Source: JAGGAG01 sp964638035 (GTDB lineage Bacteria > Gemmatimonadota > Gemmatimonadetes > Gemmatimonadales > GWC2-71-9). From it: a DNA stretch of 64,000 nucleotides. Below the pieces are notes generated by a model. The model saw nothing but the letters and a program-made list of their open reading frames with translations, was not told the DNA's origin and did no database searches. Positions 16,181 through 23,514 of the stretch are shown piece by piece (positions within the stretch are counted from its first letter, which is position 1; the number at the start of each line of letters is the position of its first letter). The DNA is taken from NCBI GenBank assembly GCA_964638035.1, contig CAZWXD010000004.1, positions 62,001 through 126,000 of the forward strand, given 5' to 3'. The position numbers and the translations under genes are program-made.

Positions 16181-17431
16181 GTGACCCCCTCCCGGCGGGC
16201 CGCCCTCTGGGCGGCAGGCGGCTCGGCCGCCCTCGTCATGCTCCTCACCCTCTGGCCCCTGCCGGAGCAGGCCTACCAGTCGAGCCGACTGCCAGTCACC
16301 TGCCTCGTCTGCGGAGACCAGGGGCTGCAGGATGTCTTCCAGAACATCCTCATGCTCCTCCCCATGGGCCTCGCCCTCGGGCTGGCCGGGGTGCCCCCCA
16401 GGCGTGCAGCCCTCCTCGGGCTTGCCCTGTCGCTGTTCGTCGAGGTCATGCAGCTCGGCGTCATCACCGGTCGCGATGCCTCCCTGAGCGACCTGCTCAC
16501 CAACACGCTGGGCACCTGGCTGGGCGCCCGCCTGGCGCCGTACCTGGGCGTCCTGTTCCGACCCGGACCCCGGGCGGCCCGGCGGCTCGCGCTGGGCGCA
16601 TCGGTGGCGTGGGCGCTGCTCTGGGCTTTCGGTGCCTGGGCCATCGGCAATGACGCCGGGCATGGTGGCTGGCGCGGACGCTTTCCCGGTGACCTGCCCG
16701 ATGCCCCGGCGCTCAATGGCGAGGCGCTGTCGGCGACCGTCAATGGCGCATCACTCGGCGTGGTGCCTCGCGCCCTGCCCCGGTCGGTGGAAGGCGAGTT
16801 CGTTCGCGGGCGGCTGGCCATCGAGGGGGCCGTGACCGTGGGGCCGCCCATCGCCTGGCGCGAGAATGTGATCACCATCATCGACATCGACTCCACGCGC
16901 CCCCGGGGCAACAACCAGCTGGTGGTCGTGCTCAACCGCGTCAGGAAGAAGGCGCTGCTTTCCTGGCGCATCAAGGCCGCCGATGTCCTGCTCCGGACGC
17001 CGAGCTTCAACCTGGGCCCCATGTTCGACGTCCCCGCGGGCGGCCGTGTCGAGTTCGCCATCGAGCGCCGGGGGGGAGTGCTCCGGGCGCAGGGCTCCGG
17101 GGCGGGGCCTGCCATCTCCACCACCTACCGGCTGGGCCCGGAGATGCTCTACAGCATCCTGGCCCCGCGCTCGCCGCGACCCACGCTGGCGTGGGCCGTC
17201 GAGTCGCTGCTGTGGGCGGCATGTCTCCTGGTAGTCACGGGGTACTGGGCGGGGAGGGCGGGCACGTGGGTGCCTGGCGCGGTGGCAGCCGTGGCTGTGG
17301 TGGCACAAGTGGTGGTACCGTGGATCTTTCCCGTGGCGTCACAGACCCTGCTTGGCTGGACCATGCTGCTCGGCGGATTGCTGCTCGGAGTGTTGCTGGG
17401 ACGAGGCGTCACAAACAGGAGCGGCACATGA
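16181..17431 (+). CDS. VanZ-like membrane protein with a LamG/concanavalin-like insert
   Basis: This 416-residue protein begins with a VanZ-type module: a helix (LWAAGGSAALVMLLTLWPLP), then 'LQDVFQNILMLLPMGLALGLAG', 'LLGLALSLFVEVMQLGV' and 'GRDASLSDLLTNTLGTWLGA' (the 'N...F.P.G......E..Q......R..d..D...N..G...G' pattern). After a fourth helix comes a soluble, beta-rich part of about 190 residues, with 'RGRLAIEGAVTVGPPIAWRENVITIIDI' and 'NNQLVVVLNRVRKKALLSWRIKA'. It resembles a concanavalin/LamG-like fold. Three C-terminal helices follow. VanZ proteins are linked to teicoplanin resistance, but most homologues have no known role. GTG 16181 is the first plausible start. The stop overlaps the next gene's ATG (ATGA). 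Confidence 0.75.
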   Translation: MTPSRRAALWAAGGSAALVMLLTLWPLPEQAYQSSRLPVTCLVCGDQGLQDVFQNILMLLPMGLALGLAGVPPRRAALLGLALSLFVEVMQLGVITGRDASLSDLLTNTLGTWLGARLAPYLGVLFRPGPRAARRLALGASVAWALLWAFGAWAIGNDAGHGGWRGRFPGDLPDAPALNGEALSATVNGASLGVVPRALPRSVEGEFVRGRLAIEGAVTVGPPIAWRENVITIIDIDSTRPRGNNQLVVVLNRVRKKALLSWRIKAADVLLRTPSFNLGPMFDVPAGGRVEFAIERRGGVLRAQGSGAGPAISTTYRLGPEMLYSILAPRSPRPTLAWAVESLLWAACLLVVTGYWAGRAGTWVPGAVAAVAVVAQVVVPWIFPVASQTLLGWTMLLGGLLLGVLLGRGVTNRSGT

Positions 17432-17919
17432 ACCTGCGCATCCTCGCTGGCCTGATCCTTGGGGCCCTGGCCGTCCAGCCCCTGCGCGCCCAGTCACCCG
17501 GAACCAGCGAGAAAGGATCCCCCATGCCCCTCACGGCCGAAGGCACATTCGACGTCAAGGTGTCGCCCGTCCCACCCGACGCCAGTGACCGTGCCGGCGC
17601 GGCCCGCCTCACCCTCGACAAGACCTTCCACGGTGGTATCACCGGTACCAGTACCGGCATCATGCTTGGCGTTCAGGGTGCCGTGAAGGGGTCGGGCGCC
17701 TACGTCGCCATCGAGAAGGTCACGGGCACGGTCAATGGCCGCCGAGGATCCTTCGTGCTGCAGCACAACGGCACCATGCAGGGTGGTGCCTTCACCCTCC
17801 AGGTCGTGGTGGTTCCCGACTCGGGCACCGAGGACCTCACCGGCATCGCCGGGACGCTGGCGATCGTGATTGCACCGGACGGAACGCACTCCTACCGATT
17901 GGAGTACACCTTGCCCTGA
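17428..17919 (+). CDS. secreted DUF3224-like protein
   Basis: This 163-residue exported protein has a signal peptide (MNLRILAGLILGALAVQPLRAQ). The rest is beta-rich: 'TAEGTFDVKVSPVPPD', 'ARLTLDKTFHGGITGTSTGIML', 'GAYVAIEKVTGTVNGRRGSFVLQHNGTM', 'SGTEDLTGIAGTLAIVI', 'HSYRLEYTLP'. This matches the DUF3224 pattern (allene-oxide-cyclase-like barrel), where most members are cytosolic; this one is exported. Its function is unknown. AGGAG lies 6 nt before ATG 17428, which overlaps the VanZ-like gene's stop by 4 nt, so the two form an operon. Confidence 0.75.
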   Translation: MNLRILAGLILGALAVQPLRAQSPGTSEKGSPMPLTAEGTFDVKVSPVPPDASDRAGAARLTLDKTFHGGITGTSTGIMLGVQGAVKGSGAYVAIEKVTGTVNGRRGSFVLQHNGTMQGGAFTLQVVVVPDSGTEDLTGIAGTLAIVIAPDGTHSYRLEYTLP

Positions 17920-18223
17920 GGGGAGGCTTTGGACAGGGCCAAGAGGCCGCTCCGTCATGATCGAATCGCTCACATTCGGGCGTTGCAGGCATCGGGCGCC
18001 GGACCTCCAACATGGCATGCATAGTGCCTCCTCCGCGGTGCCGTCGCCGGCCTCGCGACCTTGGCTCGCGCGCCCAGCAAATTGGGCCATGGGCTGATCG
18101 TCCCATACTGGCCTGTCTTGTCGTTACCTGGACCGCTCCATCAGTCCTGAAAGCCGGGCCGAACCACCGGAGGCCGCAGGCGGCACCAAGGCACTGACGG
18201 TGACACCGGTCGGAGGGTGATGC
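17920..18223 (+). promoter_or_regulatory. non-coding region upstream of the biosynthetic operon
   Basis: This 304-bp gap lies between the DUF3224-like gene and the thioesterase. Because every downstream gene to 62839 is nearly or actually overlapping, the main promoter of the operon should be here. I cannot point to a convincing -35/-10 pair. An 11-bp dyad, cggtg-a-caccg, sits at 18198-18208, four bases before the ribosome site, and might be an operator. I see no strong terminator for the upstream gene and no RNA gene. Confidence 0.4.
18212..18216 (+). promoter_or_regulatory. ribosome binding site ggagg of the operon's first gene
   Basis: GGAGG with 7 nt spacing to ATG 18224 fixes the thioesterase start. 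It is the only strong stand-alone ribosome site seen in the operon; later genes start inside or directly at the end of the preceding gene. Confidence 0.8.
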
Positions 18224-19009
18224 ATGCCCGCAACACCAGCGGTGACCGGATTGCTGCGTTTCGGACTGCGGAGGCCCGACCAGGCATTCCGGCTTTTCTG
18301 CTTTCCATACGCAGGAGGTGGGGCATCGGCCTACCGGCTCTGGCCTGCCGCTCTGCCGGCGTTTGTGGACGTGCTTGCGATCCAGTTGCCCGGCACCGAG
18401 AGTAGAGTCCGGGAGGCACCGCTTCACTCCATTCCCGGGATGGTCGACGAGTTTGCCCCCCTCATTGCAAGCCAGTCCGACCTCCCGTTCGGGTTCTTCG
18501 GGCATAGCCTGGGTTCCGTCCTCGCCTTCGAGGTTGCGCGCGCGCTCCGGCGTGTCGGTGCGGCCCAACCCCGGTTCCTCATTGTCTCGGGGCGTCGCCC
18601 CCCGCGCGTGCCGGACCGTCATGCCCCGCTGCGGCACCTCCCTGATGGAGAACTCGTCACTCACATCGACGCACGGTACGGTGGCATCCGTCGTGAGGTA
18701 TTCCAGCACCCCGAGCTGATGGAGCTCCTGCTGCCGGGGCTCCGGGCCAGCATCTCAGCACTCGAAACCTACGAGTTCTACGACGAGCCCCCGCTTGCCT
18801 GCCCGGTGTTGGCCTTGGGTGGTGCCTCTGACCCGATGGCTCCCCTGTCAGATCTCGCGGCATGGAGGGCCGAGACAACCGGGCCATTCTCCAGCCGACA
18901 GTATCCGGGCGGGCACTTTTACCTCCTCTCCGACCCCCAACCCATCCTGGCTGAGGTCGTGGCTGCAGTGCAGGCCTGCGCGCCCTTGCCGGAGCCGCCT
19001 CTGGCATGA
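18224..19009 (+). CDS. type II (editing) thioesterase
   Basis: This 261-residue alpha/beta hydrolase of the GrsT/TEII family typically hydrolyses stalled or wrong acyl groups from carrier proteins of PKS/NRPS lines. Seen directly: 'RLFCFPYAGGGASAYRLWP' (typical of TEII N termini), the nucleophile S95 in GHSLGS, 'VSGRRPPRVPD', 'YDEPPLACPVLALGGASDP' (carrying the Asp) and the His in 'YPGGHFYLLSD'. It is the first gene of the operon and its stop overlaps the PKS1 start (ATGA). Since the NRPS lacks its own thioesterase domain, this protein is also one candidate for final release, though editing is the usual role of the family. Confidence 0.92.
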   Translation: MPATPAVTGLLRFGLRRPDQAFRLFCFPYAGGGASAYRLWPAALPAFVDVLAIQLPGTESRVREAPLHSIPGMVDEFAPLIASQSDLPFGFFGHSLGSVLAFEVARALRRVGAAQPRFLIVSGRRPPRVPDRHAPLRHLPDGELVTHIDARYGGIRREVFQHPELMELLLPGLRASISALETYEFYDEPPLACPVLALGGASDPMAPLSDLAAWRAETTGPFSSRQYPGGHFYLLSDPQPILAEVVAAVQACAPLPEPPLA

Positions 19010-22000
19010 ATGGGCGTGGGGTGCCGATGCCGGTGGCCATCGTGGGCATGGCGTGCCGCTTCCCCGGTGGCGTGACGGATCCCGCCGGGTTCTGGCGCCT
19101 GCTGGACCGGGGCGGCGATGCGATAACCCGGATCCCGCCCGATCGGTTCGACGTCGAGCACTTCTTCGATCCGGCGCCGGCCACGCCCGGGCGGATCATG
19201 AGCGCGCACGGCGGCTTCCTCGATGGACTGCGGGAGTTCGACGCGGGGTTCTTCGGCATCTCGCCCCGGGAAGCGGAACGGCTCGATCCGCAGCAGCGCC
19301 TCCTGCTCGAGACCGCGTGGGAGGCCCTCGAGGATGCGGGTCAGGACGTGCGGCAACTCGAGGGCTCGACGACAGGCGTCTACGTCGGCCAGTGGGTCAG
19401 CGATTTCGAGAGTCGGCTGTTCGCCGACCCGGAATCGGTGGACTTCCTCATGACCACGGGAAGCGGCCGCTACGCCTCGTCGGGGCGCATCTCGTACGCC
19501 CTGGGGCTTCGCGGACCGAGCCTCACGCTCGACACGGCGTGCTCGTCCTCGCTCGCCGCGGTGCACCTCGGGGTGCGCAGCATCCGCGACGGCGAGTCCA
19601 CGCTCGCACTCGTGGGCGGCGCGAACGTCATCCTGCAGCCCCACGTCACGATCGCCTATTCGCAGTCGCGCATGATGGCGGTCGACGGCCATTGCAAGTT
19701 TGGCGATGCCGGTGGTGATGGGTACGTGCGGAGTGAGGGCGCCGGCATGGTCGTGCTCAAGGCGCTCGACCGGGCGCTCAGCGACGGCGACCGGATCTAC
19801 GCCCTGATCCGCGGGAGCGCGATCAACAATGACGGGCAGACCAGTGGCAGCCTGGGCCGGCCGAGTCGCCTGGGTCAGGAGGAGTTGCTCCGGGCGGCAT
19901 ACCGGGATGCGGGTGTCTCGCCCGGACTGGTCGCCTACGTGGAGGCACACGGGACCGGGACACGCGTCGGTGACCCCGTGGAGCTCGGCGCATTGAACAC
20001 CGTGCTGGGCGAAGGTCGGCCGGCGGGCCTCCCGCTGGTGGTGGGGTCGGTCAAGACGAACATTGGCCACACCGAGGCGGCGGCCGGCGTCGCCGGCTTG
20101 ATGAAGGCGGCGCTGGCGCTCTACCACGGCCGGATCCCGCCCAGCCTCCACTGCCGCGAGCCGAACCCCGACGTGGAATGGGCGGCGCTCCCGATCCGGG
20201 TGGCGCGCGCGGGTGAATCCTGGCCCGGCGGGGGCCCGTGTGTCGCGGGCGTCTCGTCCTTCGGCATCGCTGGCAGCAACGCGCACGTGGTGCTCGAGGC
20301 GGCGCCCGCGCCAGCCCCCGCCGTTCCCGCATCGCCGCCCCGGGCCCCGGCCCCGCTCCTCCTGCCGCTGTCGGCACGGTCATCCGGGGCACTGAGGGCG
20401 CGCGCAGCGTCGTTCGCGGCGTGGTTGCGCGCGCCGGGTGCGCCCGACCCCGTCGATGCCTGCCACGGCGCCTCTCGCTTGGCGGGGCTCGAGCACCGTG
20501 CCGTGGTCGTCGCTCCCGATGCGTCGGCCCTGCTCGCCGGCCTCGACCAGGTTGCGAGCGGCGACGCGCCCGGTGCAATCGAGGGCGTCGTGGATCCGGC
20601 GGCCCGTCCCAGGGTGGCGTTTGTCGTCCCGGGACAGGGCGGGCAGTGGGCCGGCATGGCCCGCGAACTGATGCAGGCCGACGCGACGTTCCGCGCGGCC
20701 ATCGACGCGTGCGACGAGGCGCTGGGGGACCTGGTGTCCTGGTCACTCGCCGAGCAGCTGCTGATGGAGGAAGGCGATCCGGGGTGGCTGCTCGGGCGCA
20801 TTGACGTCATCCAGCCGGCGCTGGTGGCGGTGGCCATCGCGTACGCCTCCTGGTGGCGGGCACGCGGCCTCGTCCCCGACGTGATCGTGGGTCACAGCAT
20901 GGGCGAGGTGGGCGCGGCCTGCCTCGCGGGAGTGATCGACCTGCGCACGGCCATGCGCCTCATCGGCCGTCGCAGTGCCCTCATGCAGCGCACGGCCGGT
21001 CGGGGCGCCATGGCACTCCTCGAGCTTCCCATGGACGAGATGCGAGCCCGGCTCCGGGGCCTCGAGGAACGCGTCACCGTCGCCGTGAGCAACAGCCCCC
21101 GGGCCACGGTCATCTCGGGTGACCCCGGTGCCGTCCACGAGGTCGTCGCGGCCGCGGAGCGGGACGGCGTTTTCTGCCGCATGGTGAAGGTGGATGTCGC
21201 CTCGCATAGCCCGCAGATGGAGCCGCTCGCGGCCGAGCTCGCCGCGGAGTTTGGGGCCCTCCAGCCAGCAGGGGCCCACACGCCGCTCTACTCCACGGTG
21301 CTGGCTCGGCGGGTCGAAGGCCCCGAGCTGGGCGGGGAGTATTGGGGCTGGAACCTGCGCCGGCCGGTCCTTTTCGCCGAGACGATCAGGCTCCTGGTGC
21401 GGGATGGCGTCGAACTCTTCGTCGAACTCGGGCCCCACCCCGTGCTCAAGCCCTCCCTTGAGCAGGTTGGCCAGGCGGAGGGCCGTGCGCTCACCGTGAT
21501 CGCCTGCGGGATGCGCGACGAACCTGGCCGGCAGGCGCTCTGGGGTGCGCTCGGCGCCGCCTGGGTCGCTGGGGCTGGCGTGTCCCCCAGGACGCTGACA
21601 GCGGGACGTCACGTGTCCCTGCCCGCCTATCCGTGGCAGCGCGCGTATCACTGGGTCGAGGCGGCAGAGGTGCGGAGTGCGGATCGGCCGCGCTTGCGCA
21701 CGACGTTGGACGACAGGATGGGGAGTTGGCTCTACTGCCAGCGATGGGCAGGGTTCGCGCCAGGGGAGGTGACTGGCACGGGTCGCCACTGCGTTGTCGT
21801 GGGACACGCTGATTGGTCGCGCGAGGTCGCGGCGGCTGCCGCGAGCCAAGGCGCAAGCGCACAGGTCGCGAACCTTGCCTCGCTGCCAGGCGCCCTCGGG
21901 GCCCACGACGCCACCGGCGTTCGGCCCGATACCATCATCGTGCTGGTGGAGGAGGACGCCTCCCCATGGCTGGCTGTGCAGGTAGCACAGGCCGTCCTGG

Positions 22001-23514
22001 GACAGGAGTTTCCGGTGCCTCCTCGGACATGGTTCGTCACTCGCGGGGCCCATGCGGTTGACGACCGCGATGCAGGTCACGTCAACGTTGCACATGCAGC
22101 CCTCTGGGGCGCGGCGCTGGTCGTCGGAGAGGAGCACCCGGAGTTGTGGGGTGGCCTCGTGGATGCCGACCCGACGATCCCCGTGTCCGGTGAGCCCACA
22201 GTGCGTGCAGTGCTCGCGGCGGGCGAAGACCAGGTTGCGCTGCGAAGGGGCGCCTTCTGGGCGCGTCGGCTCGCCCCCATGAATTTCGGGTCGGTCGCCG
22301 AGCCGGCACTGGACGGCACCTGGCTGGTCACGGGGGGGCTCGGGGAAGTGGGACTGCACCTGGCCCGTGGCCTGGCCTCAGCCGGCGTGCGCCGGATGGT
22401 GCTCATGGGTCGGAGTTCACTGCCGGCCAGGTCCGAGTGGGGTGCTGCACTCCAGGAACCGAGGGTGGCACGGCGTGTGGCCGCTGTGCGCGAGCTTGAG
22501 GCGGCGGGGGTTGCCGTGCACCTCACCGAACTCGACGTATCCCGTCCCGGTGCCCTCGAAGGCTTCCTCAGGCGCCATGCGGCCGAGGCGTGGCCGGCAA
22601 TACGTGGTGTCGTGCATGCCGCGGGCACGCTGAACAACCAGTTGGTGGGCAGTATGACCCGGCCCACCTTCGATGACGTCATCGCCTCCAAGCTTGGCGC
22701 CGCAGCTGAGCTCGACCGCCTCCTTCCCGACCTCGACGCCTTCGTATTGGTCTCCTCGACCGGAGCGTTCCTGCCCCAGCCCGGCCAGGCCAACTACGCG
22801 GCAGCCAACGCCGGACTCGACGCCTTGGTTGAGCGGAGGAGGGCACGGGGGCAGCGGGCCCTCAGCATCAACTGGGCAGTCTGGGAGGGGACAGGGCTCG
22901 TCCGGAGTGAGTCAGGGGAGCAGGGCGTCGCCGAGATGCGCAGGCACGGCATTGATCCCTTCACGCCCGCCGAAGGCAGGGCAATCTTCGAGACCCTCCT
23001 CCTCGGCGCCGCTGGTCCGGTGGCAGTCATCCCGGCTGATTGGTCTGTCTGGCGGGGCGCTCGCCCCGGCCGCTCCTGCACCATCGCGCGTGAGCTCCTC
23101 CCTGATGCCCCGATGGACGCTGGCCTCGGGGGACCGGTTGCGCATCCGACCGCCGTCAGCCAGCGCGCCAGGGTCGAGCGGGCCGTCCGGGAGGCGGTCG
23201 GGCACGTCCTCAAGGTGGCGCCCGGCCGGATCGATCCCCGGAGGACCCTCGGCGGGATGGGCTTGAACTCGCTCATGGCGATGGAGCTCCGGAGTCGTCT
23301 GGAGGCCGCGCTTGCACGCCCCTTGTCAGCTACCCTGGCATGGAACTATCCGACCGTGGATGCCCTGGTCGCGTTTCTTGCGAGCGACGAAGGCCAGGAC
23401 AGGGCTGCCACACCGGCGCCAACTGCCGCCCCAGGTGTCCCGGATCTGGAAGGGCTGAGCGACGAGGCGGCCCTCAGGGCCCTGCGAACGCGCATGCCAG
23501 GGCCACGCTCGTGA
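19006..23514 (+). CDS. type I PKS module 1: KS-AT-KR-ACP, methylmalonyl-type AT
   Basis: This 1502-residue single-module synthase has KS at about 10-430 (C179 in DTACSSS, EAHGTGT, KTNIGHTEAA) and AT at about 530-850 (S631 in GHSMGE). KR runs from about 1100 to 1290 (GTWLVTGGLGEVG at 1104; S1251 and Y1264, the correct 13-residue spacing), and ACP lies near 1390-1460 (S1422). There is no DH or ER. AT signatures RIDVIQPAL and VASHS match the methylmalonyl consensus (RVDVVQ; [YVW]ASH), unlike the later modules, so a methyl-branched hydroxyl unit is predicted. The KR lacks the Asp that marks B-type enzymes. The conserved Asp before the ACP serine is Asn (GLNSLM). KS has its Cys, so this is not a decarboxylating loading KS, yet no loading domain precedes it. 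The C-terminal 'LSDEAALRAL' looks like a docking element. Confidence 0.95.
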   Translation: MNGRGVPMPVAIVGMACRFPGGVTDPAGFWRLLDRGGDAITRIPPDRFDVEHFFDPAPATPGRIMSAHGGFLDGLREFDAGFFGISPREAERLDPQQRLLLETAWEALEDAGQDVRQLEGSTTGVYVGQWVSDFESRLFADPESVDFLMTTGSGRYASSGRISYALGLRGPSLTLDTACSSSLAAVHLGVRSIRDGESTLALVGGANVILQPHVTIAYSQSRMMAVDGHCKFGDAGGDGYVRSEGAGMVVLKALDRALSDGDRIYALIRGSAINNDGQTSGSLGRPSRLGQEELLRAAYRDAGVSPGLVAYVEAHGTGTRVGDPVELGALNTVLGEGRPAGLPLVVGSVKTNIGHTEAAAGVAGLMKAALALYHGRIPPSLHCREPNPDVEWAALPIRVARAGESWPGGGPCVAGVSSFGIAGSNAHVVLEAAPAPAPAVPASPPRAPAPLLLPLSARSSGALRARAASFAAWLRAPGAPDPVDACHGASRLAGLEHRAVVVAPDASALLAGLDQVASGDAPGAIEGVVDPAARPRVAFVVPGQGGQWAGMARELMQADATFRAAIDACDEALGDLVSWSLAEQLLMEEGDPGWLLGRIDVIQPALVAVAIAYASWWRARGLVPDVIVGHSMGEVGAACLAGVIDLRTAMRLIGRRSALMQRTAGRGAMALLELPMDEMRARLRGLEERVTVAVSNSPRATVISGDPGAVHEVVAAAERDGVFCRMVKVDVASHSPQMEPLAAELAAEFGALQPAGAHTPLYSTVLARRVEGPELGGEYWGWNLRRPVLFAETIRLLVRDGVELFVELGPHPVLKPSLEQVGQAEGRALTVIACGMRDEPGRQALWGALGAAWVAGAGVSPRTLTAGRHVSLPAYPWQRAYHWVEAAEVRSADRPRLRTTLDDRMGSWLYCQRWAGFAPGEVTGTGRHCVVVGHADWSREVAAAAASQGASAQVANLASLPGALGAHDATGVRPDTIIVLVEEDASPWLAVQVAQAVLGQEFPVPPRTWFVTRGAHAVDDRDAGHVNVAHAALWGAALVVGEEHPELWGGLVDADPTIPVSGEPTVRAVLAAGEDQVALRRGAFWARRLAPMNFGSVAEPALDGTWLVTGGLGEVGLHLARGLASAGVRRMVLMGRSSLPARSEWGAALQEPRVARRVAAVRELEAAGVAVHLTELDVSRPGALEGFLRRHAAEAWPAIRGVVHAAGTLNNQLVGSMTRPTFDDVIASKLGAAAELDRLLPDLDAFVLVSSTGAFLPQPGQANYAAANAGLDALVERRRARGQRALSINWAVWEGTGLVRSESGEQGVAEMRRHGIDPFTPAEGRAIFETLLLGAAGPVAVIPADWSVWRGARPGRSCTIARELLPDAPMDAGLGGPVAHPTAVSQRARVERAVREAVGHVLKVAPGRIDPRRTLGGMGLNSLMAMELRSRLEAALARPLSATLAWNYPTVDALVAFLASDEGQDRAATPAPTAAPGVPDLEGLSDEAALRALRTRMPGPRS

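Noticed and set aside
15128..17431. A single long plus-strand frame of 767 codons across the rho gene into the VanZ-like gene
   Set aside because: The first part is antisense to rho and reads as low-complexity sequence; the protein proper begins at GTG 16181.
17930..17950. ggcc-aaga-ggcc as a terminator after the DUF3224-like gene
   Set aside because: A 4-bp stem without a T-run is too weak to support.
19006..19560. KS1 as a decarboxylating loading domain (KSQ)
   Set aside because: The active-site residue is Cys (TACSSS), not Gln, and the AT has extension-type features with a KR after it.
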